A stretch of DNA of 7,525 bases from an uncultured Streptococcus sp. (GCA_916048145.1 CAJZGT010000063.1:1-7525), one strand, 5' to 3'. Counted from the first letter of the stretch, positions 1-7,400 are shown. Made by a program: numbers and translations. Notes: generated by a model from the sequence alone, not told the origin.

Positions 1-1019
1 TAAAAGAAAAGTATACCTTTGATAATTTTATCCAAGGAGATGGAAATGTTTGGGCTGTATCAGCCGCCTTGGCTGTCTCTGAAGATTTGGCCTTGACCTA
101 TAATCCTCTTTTTATCTATGGAGGACCTGGGCTTGGGAAGACTCACTTACTTAATGCCATTGGGAATGAAATTTTGAAAAATATTCCTGATGCGCGTGTG
201 AAGTACATCCCTGCTGAAAGCTTTATCAACGACTTTCTTGAACATCTGAGACTTGGTGAAATGGATAAGTTCAAAAAAAACTACCGTAGCCTCGATCTCT
301 TGTTAATTGATGATATCCAATCGCTGAGTGGAAAAAAAGTTGCAACTCAAGAAGAATTTTTCAATACTTTCAATGTTCTCCATAACAATCAAAAACAAAT
401 TGTTCTGACCAGTGATCGTAGCCCTAAACACTTAGAGGGCCTTGAAGAAAGACTTGTCACGCGCTTTAGCTGGGGCTTGACGCAAAACATCACACCACCT
501 GACTTTGAGACACGTATTGCCATTTTACAAAGCAAAACAGAGCATTTAGACTACCATTTCCAAAGTGATACCCTAGAATACCTAGCTGGTCAATTTGATT
601 CAAACGTCAGAGAACTTGAAGGAGCAATCAACGACATCACTTTAATTGCCAGAGTAAAAAAAATCAAGGATATCACAATCGATATCGCTGCAGAGGCTAT
701 TCGAGCTCGAAAACAAGATGTTAGCCAAATCATCGTCATCCCAATTGATAAAATCCAAAATGAAGTCGGTAATTTTTATGGTGTCAGTGTCAAAGAAATG
801 AAGGGAAGCAGACGCCTTCAAAATATTGTTTTAGCCCGTCAAGTAGCCATGTATTTATCTAGAGAACTAACAGATAATAGTCTTCCAAAAATTGGGAAGG
901 AATTTGGTGGAAAAGATCATACAACAGTCATTCATGCCCATGCTAAAATTAAATCTTTGATTGATGAAGACGATAATTTACGTTTAGAAATTGAATCCAT
1001 CAAAAAGAAAATCAAATAA
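1..1019 (+). CDS. dnaA: Chromosomal replication initiator protein DnaA (5'-truncated by window edge)
   Basis: DnaA is the AAA+ initiator that binds DnaA boxes at oriC, forms an ATP-dependent filament and melts the origin. The reading frame is open from the left edge. The first full codon is at base 3 and gives [17 protein letters not shown], the usual start of the AAA+ domain, so the TTG/ATG codons further in are not the true start. Of the visible 338 residues, Walker A (GGPGLGKTH) has its lysine near residue 46, Walker B (LLLIDDI) is near 99-105, sensor I (TSDR) near 136-139, the arginine-finger region (RLVTRF) near 150-155, and sensor II (NVRELEG) near 202-208. The C-terminal DNA-binding domain IV carries the signature [14 protein letters not shown] near 303-316. 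Roughly 115 N-terminal residues (domain I and linker) lie outside the window, judging from a usual length of about 450 aa. The stop is TAA at 1017-1019. The frame is intact. Confidence 0.98.
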   Translation, partial: KEKYTFDNFIQGDGNVWAVSAALAVSEDLALTYNPLFIYGGPGLGKTHLLNAIGNEILKNIPDARVKYIPAESFINDFLEHLRLGEMDKFKKNYRSLDLLLIDDIQSLSGKKVATQEEFFNTFNVLHNNQKQIVLTSDRSPKHLEGLEERLVTRFSWGLTQNITPPDFETRIAILQSKTEHLDYHFQSDTLEYLAGQFDSNVRELEGAINDITLIARVKKIKDITIDIAAEAIRARKQDVSQIIVIPIDKIQNEVGNFYGVSVKEMKGSRRLQNIVLARQVAMYLSRELTDNSLPKIGKEFGGKDHTTVIHAHAKIKSLIDEDDNLRLEIESIKKKIK

Positions 1020-1021
1020 CT

Positions 1022-1030
1022 TGTGGATAA
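1022..1030 (-). promoter_or_regulatory. DnaA box (perfect consensus, reverse orientation)
   Basis: The + strand reads TGTGGATAA, the exact reverse complement of the consensus box TTATCCACA. It begins 3 bases after the dnaA stop codon. It faces the forward box at 1051-1059, so the two form a 9-bp inverted pair with 20 bases between them. Confidence 0.9.
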
Positions 1031-1050
1031 CTTTTACTTTATTATCTTTT

Positions 1051-1059
1051 TTATCCACA
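1051..1059 (+). promoter_or_regulatory. DnaA box (perfect consensus, forward)
   Basis: The sequence TTATCCACA matches the consensus DnaA box exactly. It follows a T-rich stretch and has the same orientation as the imperfect box at 1106-1114, pointing toward the trio-like run and dnaN. Confidence 0.92.
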
Positions 1060-1062
1060 TTT

Positions 1063-1100
1063 TTTAAACAAGCCCAAAAACTTGATATGACTTGTTTAAA
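1063..1100. repeat. 10-bp perfect inverted repeat in the origin region
   Basis: TTTAAACAAG at 1063-1072 is the exact reverse complement of CTTGTTTAAA at 1091-1100, with an 18-base loop. The stem is AT-rich and the downstream sequence has only a short T-run (1106-1109), so it is a poor intrinsic terminator for dnaA. A structural role at the origin or a weak dnaA terminator are both possible. Its last base is also the first base of the next inverted repeat. Confidence 0.7.
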
Positions 1101-1127
1101 GTCTGTTTTCCACAGATTTAACAGACT
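1100..1127. repeat. 8-bp perfect inverted repeat enclosing a DnaA box
   Basis: AGTCTGTT at 1100-1107 pairs exactly with AACAGACT at 1120-1127, leaving a 12-base loop (1108-1119). The DnaA box at 1106-1114 straddles the left arm and the loop, so a hairpin or cruciform here would be incompatible with a duplex box. The right arm occupies the spacer between the box and the trio-like run. Confidence 0.65.
1106..1114 (+). promoter_or_regulatory. DnaA box (one mismatch) next to the trio-like run
   Basis: TTTTCCACA differs from the consensus TTATCCACA only at the third base. It is the box closest to the trio-like run, 13 bases upstream of it, and points toward it. That is the position of the anchoring box in the basal origin unwinding system described in Bacillus subtilis. 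Confidence 0.8.
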
Positions 1128-1142
1128 CTATTATTACTATTA
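1128..1142 (+). promoter_or_regulatory. DnaA-trio-like element (origin unwinding)
   Basis: This is five consecutive in-phase triplets, CTA TTA TTA CTA TTA, on the + strand. The complementary strand reads 3'-GAT AAT AAT GAT AAT-5', matching the known DnaA-trio pattern 3'-(G/A)AT-5' that guides DnaA onto single-stranded DNA. It lies downstream of a forward DnaA box and runs into an AT-rich stretch (about 1143-1168) that reaches the dnaN ribosome binding site. The family rule is established; that these bases act as trios here is inference. Confidence 0.7.
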
Positions 1143-1165
1143 TCCTTCTAATACTAAAAATAAAT

Positions 1166-1172
1166 AAAGGAG
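1166..1172 (+). promoter_or_regulatory. Ribosome binding site of dnaN
   Basis: AAAGGAG ends 5 bases before the ATG at 1178. It is a strong Shine-Dalgarno sequence and fixes the dnaN start. Confidence 0.85.
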
Positions 1173-1177
1173 AATCC

Positions 1178-2314
1178 ATGATTCATTTTTCAATTAATAA
1201 AAATTTATTTCTACAAGCCTTAAATACTACTAAGAGAGCTATTAGTTCTAAAAATGCCATTCCTATTTTATCAACCGTCAAAATTGACGTGACCAATGAA
1301 GGTGTTACTTTAATTGGTTCAAATGGTCAAATTTCAATTGAAAATTTTATTTCTCAAAAAAATGAAGATGCTGGTTTGTTAATTACTTCTTTAGGTTCTA
1401 TCCTTCTTGAAGCTTCTTTCTTCATCAATGTGGTATCTAGTCTACCTGATGTGACTCTTGATTTTAAAGAAATTGAACAAAATCAAATTGTTTTAACCAG
1501 TGGCAAATCAGAAATTACCTTAAAAGGAAAAGATAGCGAACAGTACCCACGAATCCAAGAAATTTCAGCAAGCACTCCTTTAGTTCTTGAAACAAAATTA
1601 CTCAAGAAAATTATCAATGAAACAGCATTTGCTGCAAGTACACAAGAGAGTCGTCCGATTTTAACAGGTGTTCATTTTGTATTGAGTCAACACAAGGAGC
1701 TAAAAACAGTTGCAACAGACTCTCATCGCCTAAGCCAGAAAAAATTGACTCTTGAGAAAAATGGTGATGATTTTGATGTTGTCATTCCTAGCCGTTCTCT
1801 ACGCGAATTTTCAGCGGTATTTACAGATGATATCGAAACTGTAGAGATTTTCTTTGCTAATAACCAAATCCTCTTTAGAAGCGAAAATATTAGCTTTTAC
1901 ACTCGTCTCCTAGAAGGAAACTACCCTGATACAGATCGTTTGATTCCAACGGACTTTAATACTACTATTACTTTTGATGTTGTAAACTTACGCCAGTCAA
2001 TGGAACGTGCTCGTCTTTTATCAAGTGCTACTCAAAATGGTACTGTGAAACTTGAAATTAAAGATGGGGTTGTTAGAGCCCATGTTCACTCTCCAGAAGT
2101 TGGTAAAGTAAACGAAGAAATCGATACTGATCAGGTTACTGGTGAAGATTTGACCATTAGTTTCAACCCAACTTACTTGATTGATTCTCTTAAGGCTTTA
2201 AATAGCGAAAAGGTGACCATTAGCTTTATCTCAGCTGTTCGTCCATTTACTCTTGTGCCAGCAGATACTGACGAAGACTTCATGCAGCTCATTACACCAG
2301 TTCGTACAAATTAA
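1178..2314 (+). CDS. dnaN: DNA polymerase III sliding clamp, beta subunit
   Basis: DnaN forms the ring-shaped homodimer that encircles DNA and tethers polymerase III; it also binds repair and regulatory proteins through a hydrophobic pocket. The 378-aa product has the usual length for Gram-positive clamps and the typical start MIHFSINKNLF. Three repeated clamp domains of about 125 residues each fill the protein. Recognisable family segments are SRPILTGVHF and TDSHRLSQKKL in the middle domain, LLEGNYPDTDRLIP at the second domain boundary, and the C-terminal FMQLITPVRTN, which contributes to the protein-binding pocket. The ATG at 1178 has a strong ribosome binding site 5 bases upstream. The gene lies 158 bases after dnaA across an origin element, the conserved dnaA-dnaN order. 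An intrinsic terminator begins 4 bases after its stop codon. The frame is intact. Confidence 0.98.
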   Translation: MIHFSINKNLFLQALNTTKRAISSKNAIPILSTVKIDVTNEGVTLIGSNGQISIENFISQKNEDAGLLITSLGSILLEASFFINVVSSLPDVTLDFKEIEQNQIVLTSGKSEITLKGKDSEQYPRIQEISASTPLVLETKLLKKIINETAFAASTQESRPILTGVHFVLSQHKELKTVATDSHRLSQKKLTLEKNGDDFDVVIPSRSLREFSAVFTDDIETVEIFFANNQILFRSENISFYTRLLEGNYPDTDRLIPTDFNTTITFDVVNLRQSMERARLLSSATQNGTVKLEIKDGVVRAHVHSPEVGKVNEEIDTDQVTGEDLTISFNPTYLIDSLKALNSEKVTISFISAVRPFTLVPADTDEDFMQLITPVRTN

Positions 2315-2317
2315 GTG

Positions 2318-2346
2318 AAAGAGGTTGAGCCTGGCTCGCCTCTTTT
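2318..2346 (+). terminator. Intrinsic terminator of dnaN
   Basis: AAAGAGG at 2318-2324 pairs with CCTCTTT at 2339-2345. An inner stem GAGC/GCTC (2327-2330 with 2334-2337) closes a 3-base loop, with small internal bulges. The stem ends in TTTT (2343-2346), although the last T's are shared with the stem. It starts just after the dnaN stop and its T-run leads directly into the next promoter's -10 region. It probably ends most dnaA-dnaN transcripts. Confidence 0.75.
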
Positions 2347-2347
2347 A

Positions 2348-2356
2348 TGATATAAT
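2348..2356 (+). promoter_or_regulatory. Extended -10 promoter for the DUF951 gene
   Basis: TGATATAAT is a perfect TATAAT (2351-2356) with the TGn extension. The best -35 candidate, TTGAGC at 2325-2330, has a 20-base spacer and lies inside the dnaN terminator stem, so the promoter probably relies on the extended -10. Predicted transcription starts near 2363, giving a leader of about 16 bases that is mostly ribosome binding site. Confidence 0.75.
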
Positions 2357-2378
2357 CGAAAAAGAAAAGGAGAGTAGT

Positions 2379-2573
2379 ATGTATCAAGTTGGAAATTTTG
2401 TTGAAATGAAAAAACCACATGCTTGCACCATCAAGTCAACAGGTAAAAAGGCCAATCGTTGGGAAATTACACGTGTAGGAGCAGATATCAAAATTAAATG
2501 TAGCAATTGTGACCATGTTGTCATGATGGGGCGCTATGATTTTGATCGAAAAATGAATAAAATTATTGACTGA
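2379..2573 (+). CDS. DUF951 family small protein (YyzM-like)
   Basis: This 64-aa protein starts MYQVGNFVEMKKPHAC and ends in TGA at 2571-2573. The core VEMKKPH...NRWEITRVGADIKIKCSNCDHVVMMGR matches the DUF951 family of Firmicutes (YyzM in Bacillus subtilis), whose function I do not know. H14, C16, C41 and C44 could form a zinc site (inference). There is a short lysine-rich insertion (about residues 17-25) between C16 and the NRW segment relative to the B. subtilis-type sequence as I remember it. The ATG at 2379 is chosen because AAAAGGAG (2365-2372) sits 6 bases upstream and the extended -10 promoter lies at 2348-2356. A longer in-frame TTG start at 2325 would lie upstream of that promoter, inside the terminator stem and without a spaced ribosome binding site. 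The gene sits just before ychF; DUF951 and ychF are also neighbours in B. subtilis, suggesting a shared process. Confidence 0.9.
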   Translation: MYQVGNFVEMKKPHACTIKSTGKKANRWEITRVGADIKIKCSNCDHVVMMGRYDFDRKMNKIID

Positions 2574-2603
2574 TAACCCTTAGTTAGAGGGTTAGCAAGT
2601 TTT
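2574..2603 (+). terminator. Stem-loop terminator of the DUF951 gene
   Basis: TAACCCT at 2574-2580 pairs perfectly with AGGGTTA at 2588-2594 around a 7-base loop. Runs of T follow at 2600-2603 and 2607-2611. The first T-run is 5 bases past the stem, so termination may be incomplete. It begins on the base after the stop codon. Confidence 0.6.
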
Positions 2604-2621
2604 CCCTTTTTGTGTTATAAT
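2592..2621 (+). promoter_or_regulatory. Extended -10 promoter for ychF
   Basis: TGTTATAAT at 2613-2621 is a perfect TATAAT with a TGn extension. A weak -35 candidate, TTAGCA (2592-2597, four of six matches), lies 18 bases upstream and overlaps the right arm of the preceding terminator. Predicted transcription starts near 2628, about 30 bases before the ychF ATG. Confidence 0.75.
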
Positions 2622-2642
2622 ATTAGGGATTGAAATGAAAAC

Positions 2643-2646
2643 GGAG
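2643..2646 (+). promoter_or_regulatory. Ribosome binding site of ychF (long spacing)
   Basis: GGAG ends 11 bases before the ATG at 2658, longer than the 5-8 bases seen at dnaN, the DUF951 gene and pth. The conserved N-terminus [17 protein letters not shown] supports the ATG at 2658. The ATG codons at 2635 and 2648 are out of frame with ychF. Confidence 0.6.
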
Positions 2647-2657
2647 AATGAGAAAAT

Positions 2658-3773
2658 ATGGCTTTAACAGCAGGTATCGTTGGTTTGCCAAACGTTGGTA
2701 AATCAACACTATTTAATGCAATTACAAAAGCAGGAGCAGAGGCTGCAAACTACCCATTTGCGACGATTGATCCAAACGTTGGAATGGTTGAGGTTCCAGA
2801 TGAACGCCTACAAAAACTAACTGAAATGATTACTCCTAAAAAGACAGTTCCAACAACTTTTGAATTTACAGATATTGCAGGGATTGTAAAAGGAGCTTCA
2901 AAAGGAGAAGGACTAGGAAATAAATTCTTGGCCAATATCCGTGAAGTAGATGCGATTGTTCATGTAGTTCGTGCTTTTGATGATGAAAATGTCATGCGCG
3001 AGCAAGGACGTGAAGATGCCTTTGTGGATCCACTTGCGGATATTGATACCATTAACCTGGAATTGATTCTTGCTGACTTAGAATCAGTCAATAAACGTTA
3101 TGCGCGTGTAGAAAAGATGGCACGTACGCAAAAAGATAAAGAATCTGTGGCAGAATTCAATGTTCTTCAAAAGATTAAACCAGTCCTTGAAGATGGAAAA
3201 TCAGCTCGAACTATTGAATTTACAGATGAAGAACAAAAAGTTGTCAAAGGTCTCTTCCTTTTGACGACTAAACCAGTTCTCTATGTTGCCAATGTGGACG
3301 AGGATGTGGTTTCAGAACCTGACTCTATCGACTATGTTAAACAAATTCGTGAATTTGCAGCGACAGAAAATGCTGAAGTAGTCGTTATTTCTGCGCGTGC
3401 TGAGGAAGAAATTTCTGAGTTAGACGAAGAAGATAAGCAAGAGTTTCTTGAAGCACTTGGGTTGACAGAATCAGGCGTTGACAAGTTGACTCGTGCTGCT
3501 TACCACTTGCTTGGATTGGGAACTTACTTCACAGCTGGTGAAAAAGAAGTTCGCGCTTGGACCTTCAAACGTGGTATGAAGGCTCCTCAAGCAGCTGGTA
3601 TTATCCACTCAGACTTTGAAAAAGGCTTTATTCGTGCAGTAACCATGTCATATGAGGATCTAGTGAAATACGGATCTGAAAAGGCTGTAAAAGAAGCTGG
3701 ACGCTTGCGTGAAGAAGGAAAAGAATATATCGTTCAAGATGGCGATATCATGGAATTCCGCTTTAACGTTTAA
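2658..3773 (+). CDS. ychF: YchF/OLA1-type ribosome-binding ATPase (Obg-like P-loop family)
   Basis: YchF is a cytosolic translation-factor-class P-loop NTPase that binds ribosomes and, unlike true Obg proteins, prefers ATP. The 371-aa product is close to the family's usual length. The P-loop GLPNVGKST is at residues 9-17 and the G3 motif DIAG at 72-75. The G4 site reads NVDE (212-215) in place of the GTP-specific NKxD, the family trait behind ATP preference. An acidic helical segment lies near 248-264, and a C-terminal TGS domain runs from about 285 to 368 ([16 protein letters not shown] through [10 protein letters not shown]). Roles in translation and in oxidative-stress control come from homologues, not from this sequence. 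It has its own extended -10 promoter and is followed by a strong terminator, so it is probably transcribed alone, with some read-through from the DUF951 gene. Confidence 0.97.
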   Translation: MALTAGIVGLPNVGKSTLFNAITKAGAEAANYPFATIDPNVGMVEVPDERLQKLTEMITPKKTVPTTFEFTDIAGIVKGASKGEGLGNKFLANIREVDAIVHVVRAFDDENVMREQGREDAFVDPLADIDTINLELILADLESVNKRYARVEKMARTQKDKESVAEFNVLQKIKPVLEDGKSARTIEFTDEEQKVVKGLFLLTTKPVLYVANVDEDVVSEPDSIDYVKQIREFAATENAEVVVISARAEEEISELDEEDKQEFLEALGLTESGVDKLTRAAYHLLGLGTYFTAGEKEVRAWTFKRGMKAPQAAGIIHSDFEKGFIRAVTMSYEDLVKYGSEKAVKEAGRLREEGKEYIVQDGDIMEFRFNV

Positions 3774-3799
3774 TAACATTTAATAAATAGTGTCAATTA

Positions 3800-3825
3800 G
3801 GTTGGAAAAAAATTCCAACCCTTTT
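3800..3825 (+). terminator. Intrinsic terminator of ychF
   Basis: GGTTGGAA at 3800-3807 pairs perfectly with TTCCAACC at 3813-3820 around an AAAAA loop, followed by CTTTT (3821-3825) and a further T-run at 3829-3832. It is the clearest terminator in the window. The nearby A- and T-runs could give it weak activity on the opposite strand too, but no gene opposes it. Confidence 0.85.
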
Positions 3826-3833
3826 GGCTTTTG

Positions 3834-3839
3834 AAAGGA
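3834..3839 (+). promoter_or_regulatory. Ribosome binding site of pth
   Basis: AAAGGA lies 7 bases before the ATG at 3847. I see no good promoter between the ychF terminator and this site. Confidence 0.75.
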
Positions 3840-3846
3840 AAAATAA

Positions 3847-4416
3847 ATGACCAAATTACTTGTAGGATTAGGAAATCCAGGGGATAAATATTTTGAAACA
3901 AAACACAATGTTGGTTTTATGTTGATTGACCAATTAGCTAAAAAACAAAATGTCACTTTTACACACGATAAGATATTTCAAGCTGACCTAGCATATTTTT
4001 TTCTTAATGGCGAAAAAATTTATCTTGTCAAACCAACGACCTTTATGAATGAAAGCGGGAAAGCTGTTCATGCTTTATTGACTTATTATGGTTTAGATAT
4101 TGAAGATTTACTCATCATTTATGATGATCTTGACATGGAAGTTGGAAAAATTCGTTTAAGAGCAAAGGGATCCGCAGGTGGTCATAATGGTATCAAGTCT
4201 ATTATTCAACATATAGGGACTCAGGTATTTAATCGTGTTAAGATTGGAATCGGAAGACCTAAAAATGGTATGTCAGTTGTTCACCATGTTTTGAGTACAT
4301 TTGATAAGGATGATTATATCGGTATTTTACAGTCTATTGACAAGGTTGACGAAGCTGTAAATGATTATTTACAAGAGAAAAACTTTGAGAAAACAATGCA
4401 GAGGTATAACGGATAA
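3847..4416 (+). CDS. pth: Peptidyl-tRNA hydrolase
   Basis: Pth cleaves the ester bond of peptidyl-tRNAs that drop off ribosomes, recycling tRNA; it is essential in most bacteria. The 189-aa product has the usual bacterial length. The start [24 protein letters not shown] carries N10 and the catalytic H20 of the family. Other active-site residues are present: N68 in TFMNESG, D93 in IYDDLDM, and N114 in [12 protein letters not shown]. The C-terminal half contains IGIGRP and HHVLSTF, also typical. The ATG at 3847 follows a ribosome binding site at 3834-3839. The gene stands 73 bases after ychF, with an intrinsic terminator between them, and its TAA stop (4414-4416) directly abuts the ATG of mfd in the same frame, pointing to a pth-mfd operon with coupled translation. 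Nothing looks broken. Confidence 0.97.
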   Translation: MTKLLVGLGNPGDKYFETKHNVGFMLIDQLAKKQNVTFTHDKIFQADLAYFFLNGEKIYLVKPTTFMNESGKAVHALLTYYGLDIEDLLIIYDDLDMEVGKIRLRAKGSAGGHNGIKSIIQHIGTQVFNRVKIGIGRPKNGMSVVHHVLSTFDKDDYIGILQSIDKVDEAVNDYLQEKNFEKTMQRYNG

Positions 4417-7400
4417 ATGGAGACCTTATTAGATTTATTCTCAGAAAATGATCAGATTAAAAAATGGCATCAAAATCTGACAGATAAGAAAAGACAACTA
4501 ATACTAGGTTTATCAACGTCTACTAAGGCTCTTGCAATTGCAAGTAGTCTAGACAAAGAAGATAAGATTGTGTTATTGACGTCAACTTATGGAGAAGCAG
4601 AAGGACTTGTTAGTGATCTTCTATCTATCTTGGGTGAGGAACTTGTCTATCCATTTTTGGTAGATGACTCCCCTATGGTCGAGTTCTTGATGTCTTCACA
4701 AGAAAAAATCATTTCACGGGTCGAAGCCTTGCGTTTTTTGACTGATCCATCTAAGAAAGGGATTTTGGTTTGTAATATTGCAGCAATTCGATTGATTTTA
4801 CCGTCTCCAAATGTATTCAAAGATAGTATTATAAAAATCTCAGTTGGTGAAGAATATGACCAACATGCGCTTATCCATCAGTTAAAGGAAATAGGCTATC
4901 GAAAAGTTACACAAGTACAAACTCAAGGAGAATTTAGTCTGCGAGGAGATATTTTAGATATTTTTGAAATATCCCAGTTAGAACCTTGCCGAATTGAGTT
5001 TTTTGGTGATGAAGTCGATGGTATTAGGTCATTTGAAGTCGAAACACAATTATCGAAAGAAAATCAGACAGAACTCACTATCTTTCCAGCTAGTGATATG
5101 ATTTTGAGAGAAAAGGATTATCAACGAGGTCAGTCAGCTTTAGAAAAACAAATTTCAAAAACGTTATCACCTATTTTAAAATCATACTTAGAAGAAATTC
5201 TTTCAAGTTTTCATCAAAAACAAATTCATTTAGATTCTAGGAAGTTTTTATCTTTGTGTTATGACAAGACATGGACTGTTTTTGACTATATTGAAAAAGA
5301 TACCCCAGTATTCTTTGATGATTATCAGAAATTGATGAATCAGTATGAAGTCTTTGAAAGAGAATTAGCGCAATACTTTACAGAAGAATTACAGAACAGT
5401 AAAGCATTTTCTGAGATGCAGTATTTTGCTGATACAGAGAAAATTTATAAAAAACAGAGTCCGGTTACCTTTTTCTCTAATCTACAAAAGGGGTTAGGAA
5501 ATCTCAAGTTTGACCAAATTTATCAATTTAATCAATATCCCATGCAAGAGTTTTTCAATCAATTTTCTTTTCTAAAAGAAGAAATTGAGCGATACAAAAA
5601 AATGAATTACACTATTATTCTTCAGTCTAGCAATTCAATGGGAAGTAAAACATTGGAGGATGTTTTAGAGGAATATCAGATTAAATTAGATTCCAGAGAT
5701 AAGTCAAGTATCTGTAAAGAATCTGTAAACTTAATCGAGGGTAATCTCAGACATGGTTTTCATTTTGTAGATGAAAAGATTTTATTGATAACTGAACATG
5801 AGATTTTTCAAAAGAAATTGAAACGTCGTTTTCGAAGACAACATGTTTCGAATGCAGAGAGATTAAAAGATTACAATGAACTTGAAAAAGGGGACTACGT
5901 TGTCCATCATATCCATGGGATTGGTCAATATCTAGGGATTGAAACAATTGAAATCAAAGGGATTCACCGTGATTATGTTAGTGTTCAATACCAAAACGGG
6001 GATCAAATCTCTATCCCAGTGGAACAGATTCATCTACTGTCCAAATATGTTTCAAGTGATGGGAAAGCTCCTAAACTCAATAAATTAAATGATGGTCATT
6101 TCAAAAAAGCCAAGCAAAAAGTTAAGAACCAAGTAGAGGATATAGCTGACGATTTAATCAAACTTTATTCTGAACGCAGCCAGTTGAAGGGTTTTGCTTT
6201 CTCAGCTGATGATGAGGATCAACACGCTTTTGATGATGCCTTCCCTTATGTTGAAACGGATGATCAACTTCGTAGTGCTGAGGAAATCAAGAGAGATATG
6301 CAGACTTCTCAGCCAATGGATCGACTTTTGGTTGGGGATGTTGGTTTTGGAAAGACAGAAGTTGCTATGCGTGCAGCCTTTAAGGCAGTCAATGATCACA
6401 AACAGGTTGTTGTCTTAGTTCCGACGACGGTTTTAGCGCAACAGCACTATACGAATTTTAAGGAACGATTCCAAAATTTTGCAGTTAATATTGATGTGTT
6501 GAGTCGCTTTAGAAGTAAAAAAGAGCAGACTGAAACACTTGAAAAATTGAAAAAGGGTCAAGTCGATATTTTGATTGGAACGCATCGTGTTTTGTCAAAA
6601 GATGTTGTATTTTCAGATTTGGGCTTGATGATTATTGATGAGGAACAGCGATTTGGTGTCAAGCATAAGGAAACCTTGAAAGAACTAAAAAAACAAGTAG
6701 ATGTCCTGACCTTGACAGCAACGCCAATCCCTCGTACCCTTCATATGTCTATGCTGGGAATCAGAGATTTGTCTGTTATTGAAACTCCGCCGACTAATCG
6801 CTATCCTGTTCAGACCTATGTTTTGGAAAAGAATGATAGTGTCATTCGTGATGCGGTCTTGCGTGAAATGGAGCGTGGAGGTCAAGTTTACTATCTTTAC
6901 AACAAAGTTGACACGATTGACCAAAAGGTTTCAGAATTACAGGAGTTGATTCCAGAAGCTTCGATTGGGTATGTTCACGGACAAATGAGTGAAATCCAGT
7001 TGGAAAATACTCTATTAGACTTTATTGAGGGACAATACGATATCTTGGTGACGACTACCATTATCGAGACAGGCGTGGACATTCCAAATGCTAATACCTT
7101 GTTTATCGAAAATGCAGACCATATGGGCTTGTCAACCTTGTATCAGTTAAGAGGAAGAGTTGGTCGTAGTAATCGTATTGCTTATGCTTATCTCATGTAT
7201 CGTCCAGAAAAATCAATCAGTGAAGTTTCTGAAAAGAGATTAGAAGCTATCAAAGGATTTACAGAATTGGGCTCGGGATTTAAGATTGCAATGCGAGATC
7301 TTTCGATTCGTGGAGCAGGAAATCTTTTAGGAAAGTCTCAGTCTGGTTTCATTGATTCTGTTGGTTTTGAATTGTATTCGCAGTTACTAGAGGAAGCTAT

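Larger units (their letters stand above)
1020..1177. other. dnaA-dnaN intergenic region, part of oriC
   Basis: This 158-base, AT-rich gap holds no gene. It contains three DnaA boxes (two perfect, one with a single mismatch), two perfect inverted repeats, a trinucleotide run resembling DnaA-trios, and the dnaN ribosome binding site. In Firmicutes the segments flanking dnaA form the replication origin, and in Bacillus subtilis the unwinding site lies in the dnaA-dnaN gap. The same order here (DnaA box, short spacer, trios, AT-rich DNA) suggests this is the melting site of oriC. The part of the origin upstream of dnaA is outside the window. I found no convincing promoter for dnaN here, so it is probably co-transcribed with dnaA at least in part. 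Confidence 0.85.

Noticed and set aside
1118..1154. A dnaN promoter with -35 TTAACA (1118-1123) and -10 TATTAT or TAATAC
   Set aside because: The spacers are 14 or 25 bases, so no pair fits. The T/A triplets there are better explained as the DnaA-trio-like run.
2325..2573. 82-aa version of the DUF951 protein from a TTG start at 2325
   Set aside because: The start lies inside the dnaN terminator stem, upstream of the gene's own -10 at 2351-2356, with no spaced ribosome binding site. The extra 18 residues are not part of the family core. The ATG at 2379 has a strong site.
2750..2935. 61-aa open frame on the minus strand inside ychF
   Set aside because: It is antisense to the conserved GTPase domain, with no recognisable protein features and no promoter seen. 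It is a shadow of ychF codon use.
5747..5947. 66-aa minus-strand open frame inside mfd
   Set aside because: It is antisense to a conserved part of Mfd leading into the polymerase-interacting domain; the sequence resembles no known family.
6194..6418. Overlapping frames on both strands near the Mfd Walker A region (74 aa plus, 65 aa minus)
   Set aside because: Both are alternative readings of well-conserved Mfd codons with low-complexity products and no ribosome binding sites.
6685..6924. 79-aa minus-strand open frame inside mfd
   Set aside because: It is antisense to the conserved helicase motif TATPIPRT and flanking sequence; a coding shadow.
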